Source: Flammeovirgaceae bacterium
Lineage (GTDB): Bacteria > Bacteroidota > Bacteroidia > Cytophagales > Cyclobacteriaceae
Assembly (NCBI GenBank): GCA_027487845.1
Contig: JAIYCV010000027.1
Location: 43,753-107,752, forward strand
Length of the DNA: 64,000 nucleotides
Reading direction: 5' to 3'
This document shows positions 28,360-38,371 of this stretch, one piece after another. Numbering within the stretch: position 1 is the first letter of the stretch; each line of letters opens with the position of its first letter. The translations under genes were made by a program, and so were the position numbers. The notes below the pieces were generated by a model that had not been told where the DNA came from, ran no database searches, and saw nothing but the letters and a program-made list of their open reading frames with translations.

Positions 28360-29427
28360 TCACGTTGCCATATATGTATTGATCAATAATGCCTTGATGG
28401 CTGGTTCATCTTCGAGTACATCCAACTCAACATCATAGCTTCTCTTTTCACCCGGTTCAAGAAATATCAATTGATTTTCTTTGCGCGCTTTCGCTTGACC
28501 AATAGGTGGATTTGTTCCTGGCTCAAGACCAGTTACGTATTCGTCTTTTCCCCAATGCTGCCAGTTTGTTAGCCAGGGCAATTGTTTTTTATTGAAACGC
28601 ATCGCTATCGCCAGGCCAAGCTTCTCGTTAAACAGACCACATGTACATTTTCCTGAATGATCCGCAGTAACTTCAATTGCAACCACTGCTTCACCCGTGC
28701 CACTATGCTGAGGCAGTGGATCTGGACATTTCTTGAACTCATTACCTTCTTTGAAAATCCTATCCGCCTTATCACCTTCCATGGAATGCCATGTTCCTTT
28801 CCATAGAATATCAGTTCCTTTATCCACCAAAGGCCAACCAAAATTAAAGTGATACAATATCATGTGAGACGCAGGGGTATTAGCTCGGTTTATCACCTCA
28901 TCATGAATACGAATTGTTGCCTGGCCAAGTGTGGCGGATATCGTCCGCCTTAGTTCAAGACTGGGGCCGAATATCTTAGTCTCTTTTACGACACCCGTGA
29001 TACTCATCTCCAACTTGCCAGAAAAAGGATCTGGCTGGATGATTGATTCTATCTCAGCCGGAATGTTGCTGATCAATCCATGGACACCGCGCTCCCCAAA
29101 TTCATCGGTTTCAGGGCCGCCTACATGAGACAAGCCACATGTGGTAAGCAAGCCTCCGCCAAACGTTCTTAGCCAATCTATTCCGCGATGTGAAAAAGGC
29201 TGAGGACTTGTTATACCCGCATGGCTAAGCCAAGTCAAACTGTGCTGATTATAAAATGCATCGGCTATATCCATAGCCCTATCAATGACTACTTTAAAGC
29301 GCAACCCCGTTCCAGTATTAATCCATGCTATGCGGGTTCCACGGCCTGCACCATTATCGATAACAGATGTTTCTATGCCGCCAAGCTGGCGATGATTTGA
29401 TATTTTTCCGTTCCAGGGTTGAAGCAT
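28360..29427 (-). CDS. DUF4432 family aldose-1-epimerase-like protein
   Basis: This 355-residue protein matches the DUF4432 family, which shares the galactose mutarotase beta-sandwich fold. The segment from residue 35 on (TGLRFKVVIDRAMDIADA), LTTCGLSHVGGP near 100, MILYHFNFGWPLVD near 190 and the TGLEPGTNPP motif near 300 are typical. The histidines in YHFNFGWP and the Glu of GLEPGT match the positions of mutarotase catalytic residues. It probably interconverts sugar anomers before the downstream enzymes act. It has no signal peptide. Confidence 0.78.
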   Translation of the reverse strand: MLQPWNGKISNHRQLGGIETSVIDNGAGRGTRIAWINTGTGLRFKVVIDRAMDIADAFYNQHSLTWLSHAGITSPQPFSHRGIDWLRTFGGGLLTTCGLSHVGGPETDEFGERGVHGLISNIPAEIESIIQPDPFSGKLEMSITGVVKETKIFGPSLELRRTISATLGQATIRIHDEVINRANTPASHMILYHFNFGWPLVDKGTDILWKGTWHSMEGDKADRIFKEGNEFKKCPDPLPQHSGTGEAVVAIEVTADHSGKCTCGLFNEKLGLAIAMRFNKKQLPWLTNWQHWGKDEYVTGLEPGTNPPIGQAKARKENQLIFLEPGEKRSYDVELDVLEDEPAIKALLINTYMAT

Positions 29428-29440
29428 GTTTCTTGTTTCC

Positions 29441-30208
29441 TTATAATTCTTTCAATCTAATATTTCGGTACTCCACTTTCATAGGTGGCCCCACATGCAC
29501 TTGTACACCAAGCAGCCCCTTCATTTTTCGGTTCACTACATCATCGTCTGTTACATCACTCATTAAAATTCCATTTACATAATGTTGTAGTCGATTGCCT
29601 TTTACTATCAAATGGACTTGATTCCAATCATTGCTTTTTATAAATGTTTGCAAAGAATCTTTACTCCATGATTTTGTGATCTGAACCTTTGTCCACGCGT
29701 TGTTCTTGACATTCTCTTTGACAGGAGCAGTGGAATTATCGGTTTTGAGAATGGTTGTTTTTTGACCGCGATAGGCTAGGGTAGTCCTTCCACGTTCTTC
29801 GTAGTTTTGACCAGTATAATAGTTATTGCCATCTATATCGGCCTGATAACCTTTTAGCGCAAACGGAAGATCTTTTAATCGTTCACTGCGATAGTTAACG
29901 CCACTATTACCATCTTTTGTGATTCGATATTCAAGTTTTAACTCAAAATCATTTGGTTCTCCACCTTTCCAAATAACGAAGGTGTTGTTTTTGACAAGTT
30001 TATCGGCTGTAATCTCCCCTACGATACTGCCATTCTCAACCCGCCAGTAGGCGGCATCGCCTTCCCAGCCGTTCAAGGTTTTGCCGTCAAAAATTTGTTT
30101 GAAGTCAGCTTCTTTTGTTTGACCGAATGCCGTTGAGACACATCCAATAGTAGTGAACGCTATCGCCAAAATTGAATTAAGGATTAAGAAATACTTGTTT
30201 TTTTTCAT
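29441..30208 (-). CDS. DUF1080 3-keto-disaccharide hydrolase, secreted
   Basis: This 255-residue protein begins with a signal sequence (about 1-30, cleavage near FGQ; a lipobox-like TIGC also occurs). The rest is a concanavalin-like DUF1080 domain that Pfam now names 3-keto-disaccharide hydrolase. Typical features are [11 protein letters not shown] near 40, [24 protein letters not shown] and a C-terminal [11 protein letters not shown]. Members cleave glycosides whose C3 hydroxyl has been oxidised to a ketone. It lies 13 bp before DUF4432 and 21 bp after the 889-residue cytochrome gene. This placement is the main clue that the cluster works on 3-keto-glycosides. Confidence 0.85.
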   Translation of the reverse strand: MKKNKYFLILNSILAIAFTTIGCVSTAFGQTKEADFKQIFDGKTLNGWEGDAAYWRVENGSIVGEITADKLVKNNTFVIWKGGEPNDFELKLEYRITKDGNSGVNYRSERLKDLPFALKGYQADIDGNNYYTGQNYEERGRTTLAYRGQKTTILKTDNSTAPVKENVKNNAWTKVQITKSWSKDSLQTFIKSNDWNQVHLIVKGNRLQHYVNGILMSDVTDDDVVNRKMKGLLGVQVHVGPPMKVEYRNIRLKEL

Positions 30209-30229
30209 TGTGACAGAGCTATTACTTTT

Positions 30230-32899
30230 TTATTTCCCGGTATACACCTTATGATCTTTGTTACCACCAGCCACCATATAAGCGATAAGGTCTTTTATCT
30301 CTTCATCATTTAATCTGTTTGTCAATCCAGGAAGCATCAAAGAAACCTTTGATAGTTTGGTAGACAACACTTCGGCCTTCGGCAATTCACGTAGCGTTTG
30401 CGGAGAAAATGGGTTTTGTGAAACAACGTACTTTCCGTCATCTTCATTGATTAACCTTCCCACGACAGAGCTACCATCTTTCATAGTAAATACCGTGGCT
30501 GCATACTGGTCAGATACTTCTTTATTGGGGTCAACGGTGTGAACAAGTATGTCTCTGGCTGTAAATCGAGAGCCTACCTGAGTCAGGTCTGGCCCAATAT
30601 TGCCACCTTCGCCTTTCATCGTATGGCACGAACTGCATAATGACGCAGCAAACATATTTTTGCCGGTTACAAAATCTCTGTTTGTTAATGACGTTACATC
30701 AATTGCCAATGCTTCCTCCTTACTGCGCCATTTTCCAGGTCCTTTTGGTTGAGGAAGATCTGCCAAATCATTACCGGATTCAGTTAAAAGAGCTCCACCG
30801 GATAGCGTGTCGTAGTAGCTTGTTTTTTTAGCAGGGGTATGTGCCAAGGCTTTTCTTCTTGCCTTATCAATGAATCCGACATAACTCACGCCACCCTTGT
30901 AGGTAAATGCTTTTGCAAACCATTTGAAGTATTCCTCTTGGCGAGCGGTAGTCCATCCTGAACTTGCTTCACTTAGAACAGTAGCATAATACGTTTGCTG
31001 TGCGGGCGGGACATTCGCAAGCATGTTGGCTATATCCAGGCCATACTGAGGATTTCTCATTATAAGATCAGACGATGCACTGACAGTTTTTTCCATGGGA
31101 TCATCTTTTGCGCTCGCCAACAAAGTCAATGTTTTTTCGACAGCACCAGGTGCCCCGATAAAAACCAACACTTTGCAAAGAACCCGATTAAGTTCGTTTG
31201 ACGAAGCTGGGAATTTTGGATCGAGATACGCCACTACCTGATCTTTCATTTGACCTTCCGGCTTACCCATTCGGAAAATGAGCACCTCAAAGGCACGAAC
31301 AATATCAAGTTGTTGTATCGGAGATAGTTTTTCGTAGTCGACTTTCATCAACACCTGAAACATTTTGTTCTTTATCGATTGTTTACCTTGGCGCGCCAGC
31401 GCAATCATAGCCTCCGTGAGTATGATCGGATCAGTCTCGTTCAAAGCCCTTTCTTGCCATGTAGCCACAGGTTGATGCTCTACTGCAATGCGCGCAGCAT
31501 AACGCACAAATCGATCTTCGTGCTTTAAGTTGGGCCAAGCCATCTCTAGTGCATTCTTGTTTGGCTCGTGATACTTTTCAAGTGAGCGTCTCAGTTTATT
31601 TTCTTCGGTGATAGTCGCGGGACTTACGGATGCATTACTTTTATCTGGGGTAGTTGCGGAAATCCGGTATAAATCAGATTCCAATCTTCTTCCTCCCGTA
31701 AGGAAATACATCGCACCATCAGGACCAATCAAACCATCGGTAAGTGGCAATGGCGAACCCGAAATAAATTCTTCCGCTTGTGCCGTATAAGATGCACCGT
31801 TGGGTTCGAGATAAATTGCGTAGATGATTCCGAAACTCCAGTCAAAAGCAAAAATTGACTTTCTATATTTTTCTGGAAAAGCCGCATTACTTCCGCTGAT
31901 CAAGCTAGTAGGAGAGCCTTGCCCAATGTTGAGCACAGGTGGTAAGTTATCGGGGTAGGAGGCAGACCATTTTCCGTTTCCGGTGCGCCATCCGAATTCA
32001 CTTCCACTCGTTACGTGGCAAATCCGTGTGGGCCGATACCATGGCATACCAAAATCCCACTCCATGTCGGAATCATATGTGAACAGGTCACCGGCTTCAT
32101 TAAAAGCAATGTCAAATTCGTTGCGAAAACCTGCTCCGACCATTTCCCAATGGTTGCCGAGAGAATCCATATGAGCAATCCAACCACCAGGCGCTTTGCG
32201 ATTATTGGCGTGACCTCTGGGATCTTTGATTTGTGGAAACAAGTTGTCTTCTTGCCATACAGGCGGCAATCGGTAGGTTTCCATTTCTGGAACATCCACA
32301 TGGTTGCCGGCAGCGATGTAAATTGATTTTTTATCTGGGGAAAGTATAATACTATGCGGGCCGTGTTCACCTGGCTCACCCTCAAGCGATTTTATCAAGG
32401 TAATCTTATCAAACTGATCATCACCATCAGTATCCTGTAAGCGATACATTCCAGTATTTTTATCAAAATCTTTATCGCTGTTGTGATTGACCATTACATA
32501 CAGGCTATTAAAAGCATAAAGCAAGCCCTGTGCGAAGCCCATTCCTATTTTCAAAGTAGTGGTATCCGTACTTTTATCTGCATCTGATCCGATGATCAGT
32601 TTCTCCACTTTAGGCTTTGTGGTATCGCCAGCAGCAGGAAGCACTAGACGATACAATGCGCCATATTGATCTGCCGTAATCATCCGACCTTTATTGTCGA
32701 ATGTCATTGCCACCCACGAACCCTGATCATTATCAGCTGGGCTATATAAATGCTCTGCCTTAAAACCGGAAGGCAATTTTAGTTTATCGATTTTTGGATT
32801 CCCCTTTGATGCCGTCTCCTTGTTTTTGCAGGCTGAAGCGAAAACAAGGATTGAAAGAGCCAACAGAAAAGAAACTGAGTGATTTTTTTTGATGACCAT
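30230..32899 (-). CDS. PVC-type membrane-anchored dehydrogenase with C-terminal cytochrome c
   Basis: This 889-residue lipoprotein has a signal peptide ending at the lipobox-like FASAC (near 23). Residues about 45-410 form a beta-propeller of the glucose/sorbosone dehydrogenase type. A helical HEAT-like region follows (about 440-690). The C-terminal 135 residues are a cytochrome c domain with the haem motif CSSCH (near 755) and a Met in SLMLPG as likely axial ligand. Such proteins are abundant in Planctomycetes and Bacteroidota and are thought to oxidise sugars in the periplasm. Electron acceptor and substrate are unknown. A 222-bp upstream gap suggests its own promoter. Confidence 0.85.
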   Translation of the reverse strand: MVIKKNHSVSFLLALSILVFASACKNKETASKGNPKIDKLKLPSGFKAEHLYSPADNDQGSWVAMTFDNKGRMITADQYGALYRLVLPAAGDTTKPKVEKLIIGSDADKSTDTTTLKIGMGFAQGLLYAFNSLYVMVNHNSDKDFDKNTGMYRLQDTDGDDQFDKITLIKSLEGEPGEHGPHSIILSPDKKSIYIAAGNHVDVPEMETYRLPPVWQEDNLFPQIKDPRGHANNRKAPGGWIAHMDSLGNHWEMVGAGFRNEFDIAFNEAGDLFTYDSDMEWDFGMPWYRPTRICHVTSGSEFGWRTGNGKWSASYPDNLPPVLNIGQGSPTSLISGSNAAFPEKYRKSIFAFDWSFGIIYAIYLEPNGASYTAQAEEFISGSPLPLTDGLIGPDGAMYFLTGGRRLESDLYRISATTPDKSNASVSPATITEENKLRRSLEKYHEPNKNALEMAWPNLKHEDRFVRYAARIAVEHQPVATWQERALNETDPIILTEAMIALARQGKQSIKNKMFQVLMKVDYEKLSPIQQLDIVRAFEVLIFRMGKPEGQMKDQVVAYLDPKFPASSNELNRVLCKVLVFIGAPGAVEKTLTLLASAKDDPMEKTVSASSDLIMRNPQYGLDIANMLANVPPAQQTYYATVLSEASSGWTTARQEEYFKWFAKAFTYKGGVSYVGFIDKARRKALAHTPAKKTSYYDTLSGGALLTESGNDLADLPQPKGPGKWRSKEEALAIDVTSLTNRDFVTGKNMFAASLCSSCHTMKGEGGNIGPDLTQVGSRFTARDILVHTVDPNKEVSDQYAATVFTMKDGSSVVGRLINEDDGKYVVSQNPFSPQTLRELPKAEVLSTKLSKVSLMLPGLTNRLNDEEIKDLIAYMVAGGNKDHKVYTGK

Positions 32900-33121
32900 G
32901 GTTTGGATTTTTGTAGTTGGGCGTTTGGAAGTCTTACTTGATGATTTTTGAATGGACGTTGAAGTTAACTCATTTGAGATGTCATTGTTAAATTTAAGTG
33001 ATAAATGGTATCTGCATAATTTGATCTTTATTTTATTTGACTTGAATTAGCCCAACGGTTCATCAAATGAACCTGCGATTGGTATGCAAATTCGGTCAGT
33101 CATTTACTAAAACGGTTAGTT
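32900..33121. other. Intergenic gap within the sugar cluster, probable internal promoter region
   Basis: This 222-bp AT-rich gap lies between the TIM-barrel gene and the 889-residue cytochrome gene, both read leftward. Neighbouring gene gaps in the cluster are mostly under 60 bp, so it may hold a promoter for the distal part. I see no clear operator, hairpin or RNA motif. Confidence 0.3.
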
Positions 33122-33973
33122 TCAAAGTCCATGCTTTTGGCAGTTATTTTTAATAAACTCTAATCCTTTTTCTGCCATATCCCATGGGTTCGAATATTCC
33201 CGCCAAACATTGATGGCATTGGCGAAGCCAGGATCGTTTCGTGTAAAAGCCTCAATGGTGAGCCAGCCCTGATATTTTATAGACGCCAGGGTTGAAAAGG
33301 TTTCATCCCAAGAAACATGGCCATCGCCCGGTGTGCCTCGATCATTCTCGCTGATGTGGACATGCGCGAGAAAAGGCGCAATCGTTTTTAAAGAATCGGA
33401 TAATTTTTTCTCTTCAATGTTTGCGTGGTGCGTATCAAACATAGCTTTTACATTTGGATGCGAAACCTTGTTCAACAAGAAAAACAATTGATCCATGGTG
33501 TTGCACAAATAACATTCAAAACGATTGAGTGCTTCGGGTGTTAGCGTAATACCCGCCTGGGCAGCATAGTCACCTGCGGCACGCAAAACATCAGCGCTCC
33601 ATTCGTATTCGCTCGCTTCCGGAGGTCTGCCAGCAAAGTAGGCAAACGCAGAATGAAAAGGGCCACAGATAATTTTTGAATTGATGGCATGAGCACAGTC
33701 AATCGCGTGTTTTAAACGAACTAATGCCTTTTCACGAATAGCAGCCGAATCACTGGCTGGGTTTTCTTCCGGGCTTAAGCCTAACACACAGGTTGCTTCT
33801 AAACCAAGATTCTTCAAATGAGTACCAAATTTTTTATATACGTCTTTGTTCTGTTCTGCCATGAAACATTCAATGCCATCAAAGCCAATTTTTTTTAGAC
33901 GCTCGGAAACAGGAAGCATATCTTCTCCAATTCCTCCTGACCATGCCAATAAATTAAATCCAATTTTGTTCAT
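33122..33973 (-). CDS. Hydroxypyruvate-isomerase-like TIM barrel (sugar isomerase/epimerase)
   Basis: This 283-residue TIM-barrel protein has no signal peptide. It has metal-ligand candidates in LTPEALNRFEC (Glu), VKAMFDTHHANIEE (Asp-x-His-His), AHVHISENDRGTPGDGHV (His) and WLTIEAF (Glu), the usual order for xylose-isomerase-like epimerases and hydroxypyruvate isomerases. It differs from the TIM barrel at 26042, so the cluster has two distinct isomerases. Substrate specificity (such as 3-keto-sugar epimerase) is inferred. It is 25 bp downstream of the 1061-residue cytochrome gene. Confidence 0.83.
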   Translation of the reverse strand: MNKIGFNLLAWSGGIGEDMLPVSERLKKIGFDGIECFMAEQNKDVYKKFGTHLKNLGLEATCVLGLSPEENPASDSAAIREKALVRLKHAIDCAHAINSKIICGPFHSAFAYFAGRPPEASEYEWSADVLRAAGDYAAQAGITLTPEALNRFECYLCNTMDQLFFLLNKVSHPNVKAMFDTHHANIEEKKLSDSLKTIAPFLAHVHISENDRGTPGDGHVSWDETFSTLASIKYQGWLTIEAFTRNDPGFANAINVWREYSNPWDMAEKGLEFIKNNCQKHGL

Positions 33974-33998
33974 GACTCATTTAATTTTGAAACACTAA

Positions 33999-36900
33999 TT
34001 ATTTTTCCATGGGATGCAGTTTCAGCAACTCATCGGGCGAATAAAAACCTTTCTTATTTTTTTCGGATTCACGAACCGCTTTCACTTTTTCAGGTAAAAT
34101 AGCTGGAGCGTTATTTCCAAAAGCATTTCTAACATACGTAAGAACGGACGCTACTTCTTCATCGCTGAGCATGCCTCCGAAAGGAGTCATAGGAACTTGT
34201 CCTGCATACTTATTTCCATTTACTTCTATTGGCCCCATTATGCCTTTCAAAACGATTTTTATCAGCCGCTCATCATTTCCTAAAACCCATTTCGTACCAA
34301 TCAGGCCGGGGAAACCAGAAGGAGACAGGCCTCCACCATCCGCCTGATGACAGGTAACGCAGTAGCCTTCCTTTGCATAGATGGCTTTTCCTTTAAAGAA
34401 CAATTCGCGATCATTTCCTGTTAAGCTTGTTACGATCTCTTCTTCCTTTTTCTCTTTTATGGACATTCCATTCAAATGCGCAAGCGCAGTAGCATGAGTT
34501 TCTATCATCCACCGATCAAGTGGCTTTTTACCAGCTTCCAATACGATCGGTAATCCAACTTCCTTATCCAACCACGAGGCCGCAACGATCGCTTCCAATC
34601 GCACACGACTATTTTCATCTTGCGCTGCTTTCATCAGCAATTGGGGTTGATTTTTTATTTGATGTCCGCTATAACGCAGCACTCTAACGGCCGCAGCCCT
34701 GGCATGGAAATCTTTTGATTGGAGAACCTGACGTAACAAATTTTCATCCACTTTATTTAGTCCCCAAGTCACCCACAATGCTTCTACTAGGTGATGTGAA
34801 TACTTCTCATCTTCCACATTTAGGTTTGCCACCCACGCAGTCACTTTTGGCAACACCTCGGTTGCCTTGCGGCCTCTTAACTCACGCCTGGAGCGATAGC
34901 GCGTGCGAAATTCGGGTAGTTTCAAATTGTCAAGTAGCTGGTCAACGCTGGCTCCGGCCACTTTTGCGGGTGTAACCAAAGGTCTCGAAGGATAAGTGAT
35001 TCTGTAGATGCGACCATGGACATGATCGCGAAGTGGATCGCGTGCATTGTGTTGCATATGACCAATTAAGATATTATGCCAGTCTACCAAGTAAAGGGAA
35101 CCGTCAGGAGCAAACTCCATATCCACAGGCCTGAAATTTTTGTCTTCAGAAATTACGAGGTCTTGCACATGGCGGCTGGTAAAGCCGGTGGTATCATCTT
35201 TCAACGTGTGCTGCTTTGTTCCCAAGAAGCCGATGGTATTGTTGATCAGGAAATCTCCTTGCGCTTCATCTGGGAAATGCCTACTTGAAACAAATTCAAG
35301 CCCCGATGTGGGACGAACCCTGTGCTTGTCTTCAATAAGATTAAAAGATTTATGGGTAGCGACACCATACCTTGGCTTAATTTCGCCAGGAAGCATCCAT
35401 AGGACATCGGGTCCTGATGTTTCTGCAAAAATATCCTGGCCCCATTCATCAAATGCAATGCCCCATGGATTAGGTATAGAAAGTTGTGCCACCCGTTCGA
35501 GGTGATGACGTTGTGGGCTGTATCTGTAGAATCCTCCGTTGGTAGCTCGCACTGGTCCAGACGAAGTTTCCACATTAGTGTGCAAGAATACGCCTTCACC
35601 CATAAAAATTGCGCCCGAAGGATCAGTTACGTACGCATGATGTGCATGGTGCGTGTCGTGATCATCAAAACCACTAAGAATAATTTCTTTCTTATCGGCT
35701 TTGTCATCACCATCGGTATCGGTGTATAACACCAAGTTAGTGCCTTGCGAAACGTAGACACCTTCCGGAGCAAATTCAAAACCTACCGGAACGTGCAATC
35801 CATCTACAAATGTGATTTGTTTGTCTGCCTTTCCATCGCTATCGGTGTCTTCTAAGATAATGAGTTTATCGTTCGGTTTACTGTCACCGGGCTTATAATG
35901 CGGATAGCTCGGCATGGTAGCTACCCAAAGCCTACCCTTATTATCAAAAGACAGTTGAACTGGATTTGCCAAGTCGACAAACTCTTTCTCAGAAGCGAAG
36001 AGATCGATTTTATATCCGGGGGGAACTTTCAATTTATTAAGTGCATCTTTTCCGTACAAATATTCAAGGCTGCCATTTTTTTCTGGATTATAATTGGTTT
36101 CGACTGGCGGCAACACCGATGTATTCTTATCTGCCGCGGCAAGATTCATTTTCTCTCCTTTGGCCGCCAACCATATTGCTGTATCTCTGATGGCAGTCAT
36201 TTCTCTGATTTTCTTTAGCTCAAATGGATAGTTATCAGGCCCAAAAGGATCATACCTGCGGCCAAAAACGTGGACTCCGTTTGGTATTTTATAGTCATTG
36301 TGCCACATCCAATTCTTTTCTAAAACAGCTGCGCGTACAAGTTCTCGATGGGCCTCCGCTTTAGCAACCGCATTACCAAAAGCTCCATCAGCAAGTAGTG
36401 TTGAGAATTTCAGATAGCCAGCATCATTAAGTTGAGAGCCATCGATAGTTAACGGTTGCCTACTTTCTGCATACCACTCTTTTGTCGGATTGAATGCCTC
36501 GATGTAAAGAATGTTGTTATTGCTTGCCACTGCCTTCATTGCCTTGGCGTAGAGCGAAAGATTAGCATTTTCTTTTACGCCATTCGGCACATCCAGTGAA
36601 TCGGTAAGATCTTCGAAAGCAATTGGTGAGACTATAGCCAACTGCGGAGTTGATTTTCCATTATACTTTTGTGCTAAGGTATGTTTGATAAAGGCATCTA
36701 ATTCTGCTTTGTAATTGTCAAGTCCCTTTTCTCCTTCGAACGATTCATTGTAACCAAAGAACGCGATGATAATGTCTGCTTTTAATCTCGTCAGCCACTG
36801 ATCGGGCGTTTCGAAATGGCCTTCACTTCCGGAATTAGTTGCCAGTTCGGTTTGAAATTTTTCTGCTCCTAGAAAAGCCCAGGGGGAAACACGACCTGAA

Positions 36901-37184
36901 TGTGGCCTGAAACCTGGCGTATCACCGCCATCGCACATATTGCGGATAAAGAGCAAACTATCAGGATAGCGAACTTGCATTTCGGTTTCGAAATAGCCGT
37001 AGTTCATCATACGCGATCCAAGATTATTTCCGATTAAAACGATGCGTGACTCTTTTCTAATTTTTAAGGAAGATGAATCAGGGGAGGAGCATTGCCACAG
37101 AAGCAACGCGACAACGACTAAACTTAAAATAGTCAGAGATAGTTGGCTATGCCAGCGTGTTTTACTTTTGCTTGTTGTTGTCAT
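33999..37184 (-). CDS. SGNH-hydrolase / PVC dehydrogenase / cytochrome c fusion protein
   Basis: This 1061-residue lipoprotein-like protein begins with a membrane segment and a Cys (LLLWQCSS, near 31). Residues about 45-275 are an SGNH/GDSL hydrolase-like domain (IVLIGNNLGSRM, ADIIIAFFGYNESFEG), though the classic catalytic Ser is replaced in the first block. Residues about 380-730 are a beta-propeller of the PVC dehydrogenase type with calcium-binding-like DTDGDDKAD motifs. A HEAT-like part follows to about 915. The C-terminal 120 residues form a cytochrome c with CVTCH (near 941). The fused N-terminal domain is unusual among these cytochromes. It probably works on the same extracellular glycoside as the 889-residue protein. 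Confidence 0.82.
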   Translation of the reverse strand: MTTTSKSKTRWHSQLSLTILSLVVVALLLWQCSSPDSSSLKIRKESRIVLIGNNLGSRMMNYGYFETEMQVRYPDSLLFIRNMCDGGDTPGFRPHSGRVSPWAFLGAEKFQTELATNSGSEGHFETPDQWLTRLKADIIIAFFGYNESFEGEKGLDNYKAELDAFIKHTLAQKYNGKSTPQLAIVSPIAFEDLTDSLDVPNGVKENANLSLYAKAMKAVASNNNILYIEAFNPTKEWYAESRQPLTIDGSQLNDAGYLKFSTLLADGAFGNAVAKAEAHRELVRAAVLEKNWMWHNDYKIPNGVHVFGRRYDPFGPDNYPFELKKIREMTAIRDTAIWLAAKGEKMNLAAADKNTSVLPPVETNYNPEKNGSLEYLYGKDALNKLKVPPGYKIDLFASEKEFVDLANPVQLSFDNKGRLWVATMPSYPHYKPGDSKPNDKLIILEDTDSDGKADKQITFVDGLHVPVGFEFAPEGVYVSQGTNLVLYTDTDGDDKADKKEIILSGFDDHDTHHAHHAYVTDPSGAIFMGEGVFLHTNVETSSGPVRATNGGFYRYSPQRHHLERVAQLSIPNPWGIAFDEWGQDIFAETSGPDVLWMLPGEIKPRYGVATHKSFNLIEDKHRVRPTSGLEFVSSRHFPDEAQGDFLINNTIGFLGTKQHTLKDDTTGFTSRHVQDLVISEDKNFRPVDMEFAPDGSLYLVDWHNILIGHMQHNARDPLRDHVHGRIYRITYPSRPLVTPAKVAGASVDQLLDNLKLPEFRTRYRSRRELRGRKATEVLPKVTAWVANLNVEDEKYSHHLVEALWVTWGLNKVDENLLRQVLQSKDFHARAAAVRVLRYSGHQIKNQPQLLMKAAQDENSRVRLEAIVAASWLDKEVGLPIVLEAGKKPLDRWMIETHATALAHLNGMSIKEKKEEEIVTSLTGNDRELFFKGKAIYAKEGYCVTCHQADGGGLSPSGFPGLIGTKWVLGNDERLIKIVLKGIMGPIEVNGNKYAGQVPMTPFGGMLSDEEVASVLTYVRNAFGNNAPAILPEKVKAVRESEKNKKGFYSPDELLKLHPMEK

Positions 37185-37243
37185 CTTTTTTGCTGTCGTA
37201 GTTAGTTATAGGTTGAAACTTCGTCATCATAAAAATGGTCAAT

Positions 37244-38371
37244 TTACTTTAATGAAGAAACTATCAAATTTTTATCAAGCCAATATTGGTTATCTTTGAA
37301 GGAATAGGGCGTTGGGTTATAATCGCCAACCAAACTGACATCCGCTTTATCGGGTACGTTCAAGTTGAGGCACCAGAACACACTATTGACAATTAATCTT
37401 CTGGTTCCTTCGGTCAATAAATCGGTAGCTGCACCAATGGTTGATGTAAATGCTTTGCCCTTCTGACCACCTGGTAACTGATAACTTTTGATCCACGCAA
37501 TTGGCATCATCGGGTCATTGCGGTTCACTTTCATTTCCTTACCGTACTTATCTTTTTCAATTTCAATACCTGCGATTTCATTGTCGGTGAAGCGCATGCC
37601 AAACAAAGAGTCTTGATCGTTGTACTGCCCGGCACGATTCGTTACTTGTCCTAAAACAATTGGTTGTGAATCACCCGGTAACGGTAGCCTTACACCGTAT
37701 ACATCCGTTGAACCCCAAATCTCACCTTGAGAAATCCCGTTTAGAGTTGGATGCTTTTCCATTCCAGGTGCTGCCACACCTCGTGTACTTTGATGCTTGT
37801 GTTTTCCATGATGAGAAATCCATTTCTCGCCCAACACCAATCGGCCAAATCCATCCTTCCATTCATCTTCGCTTTCAAACGAGTTACTATACTTTTTCCA
37901 TTTGGAGGTGGAATCAATTTTTGAAAAGTTAAATGCATGAGTGGCCGTTCTCATACCAATAACTGGTTTGCCACTCATTAAATAATCATCGATGTATTGC
38001 ATCTGGTCTTCTGGCAACGCTCGGAAGCGGGTGAAGATCACCATCAGGTCTGCTGTTTTGAGACTTTCTAAACCGGGTATGTTTTGAACATAATTCGGGT
38101 TGACTACCCCAGGCTTTGCAGGATCTTGTGCAAACAGTACAGTGCAATTAAAGCCATGTGTTTTTGATAAGATTTTTGCCAATTGTGGAAGTGCTTCTTC
38201 CGATCGATATTCTTCATCACCAGAAACAAAAACAATATTGGGCATACCGGCTTTCCCTTCGAATGTGAGCCATTGTTCTATTGGGGATTCTTCAAGCACC
38301 GCAGGGGTTGGTTTGCAACTGCAGATTCCAACAATGATGATGCAGGCAATTAAGTATTGATAAACTTTCAT
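37244..38371 (-). CDS. ThuA-domain secreted protein
   Basis: This 375-residue protein starts with a lipoprotein signal (lipobox-like VGICSC near 18). The rest is a ThuA-like glutamine-amidotransferase fold. Landmarks are NIVFVSGDEEYRSEEALP, a strand reading LMVIFTRFRALPEDQM, KPVIGMRTATHAF and the WISHHGKHKHQ segment. ThuA proteins act with ThuB (a Gfo/Idh/MocA oxidoreductase) in the oxidation of trehalose and related disaccharides to 3-keto forms. The Gfo/Idh/MocA genes in this cluster fit that pairing. It is the first gene of the leftward cluster, and the 60-bp gap to the next gene suggests co-transcription. Confidence 0.82.
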   Translation of the reverse strand: MKVYQYLIACIIIVGICSCKPTPAVLEESPIEQWLTFEGKAGMPNIVFVSGDEEYRSEEALPQLAKILSKTHGFNCTVLFAQDPAKPGVVNPNYVQNIPGLESLKTADLMVIFTRFRALPEDQMQYIDDYLMSGKPVIGMRTATHAFNFSKIDSTSKWKKYSNSFESEDEWKDGFGRLVLGEKWISHHGKHKHQSTRGVAAPGMEKHPTLNGISQGEIWGSTDVYGVRLPLPGDSQPIVLGQVTNRAGQYNDQDSLFGMRFTDNEIAGIEIEKDKYGKEMKVNRNDPMMPIAWIKSYQLPGGQKGKAFTSTIGAATDLLTEGTRRLIVNSVFWCLNLNVPDKADVSLVGDYNPTPYSFKDNQYWLDKNLIVSSLK

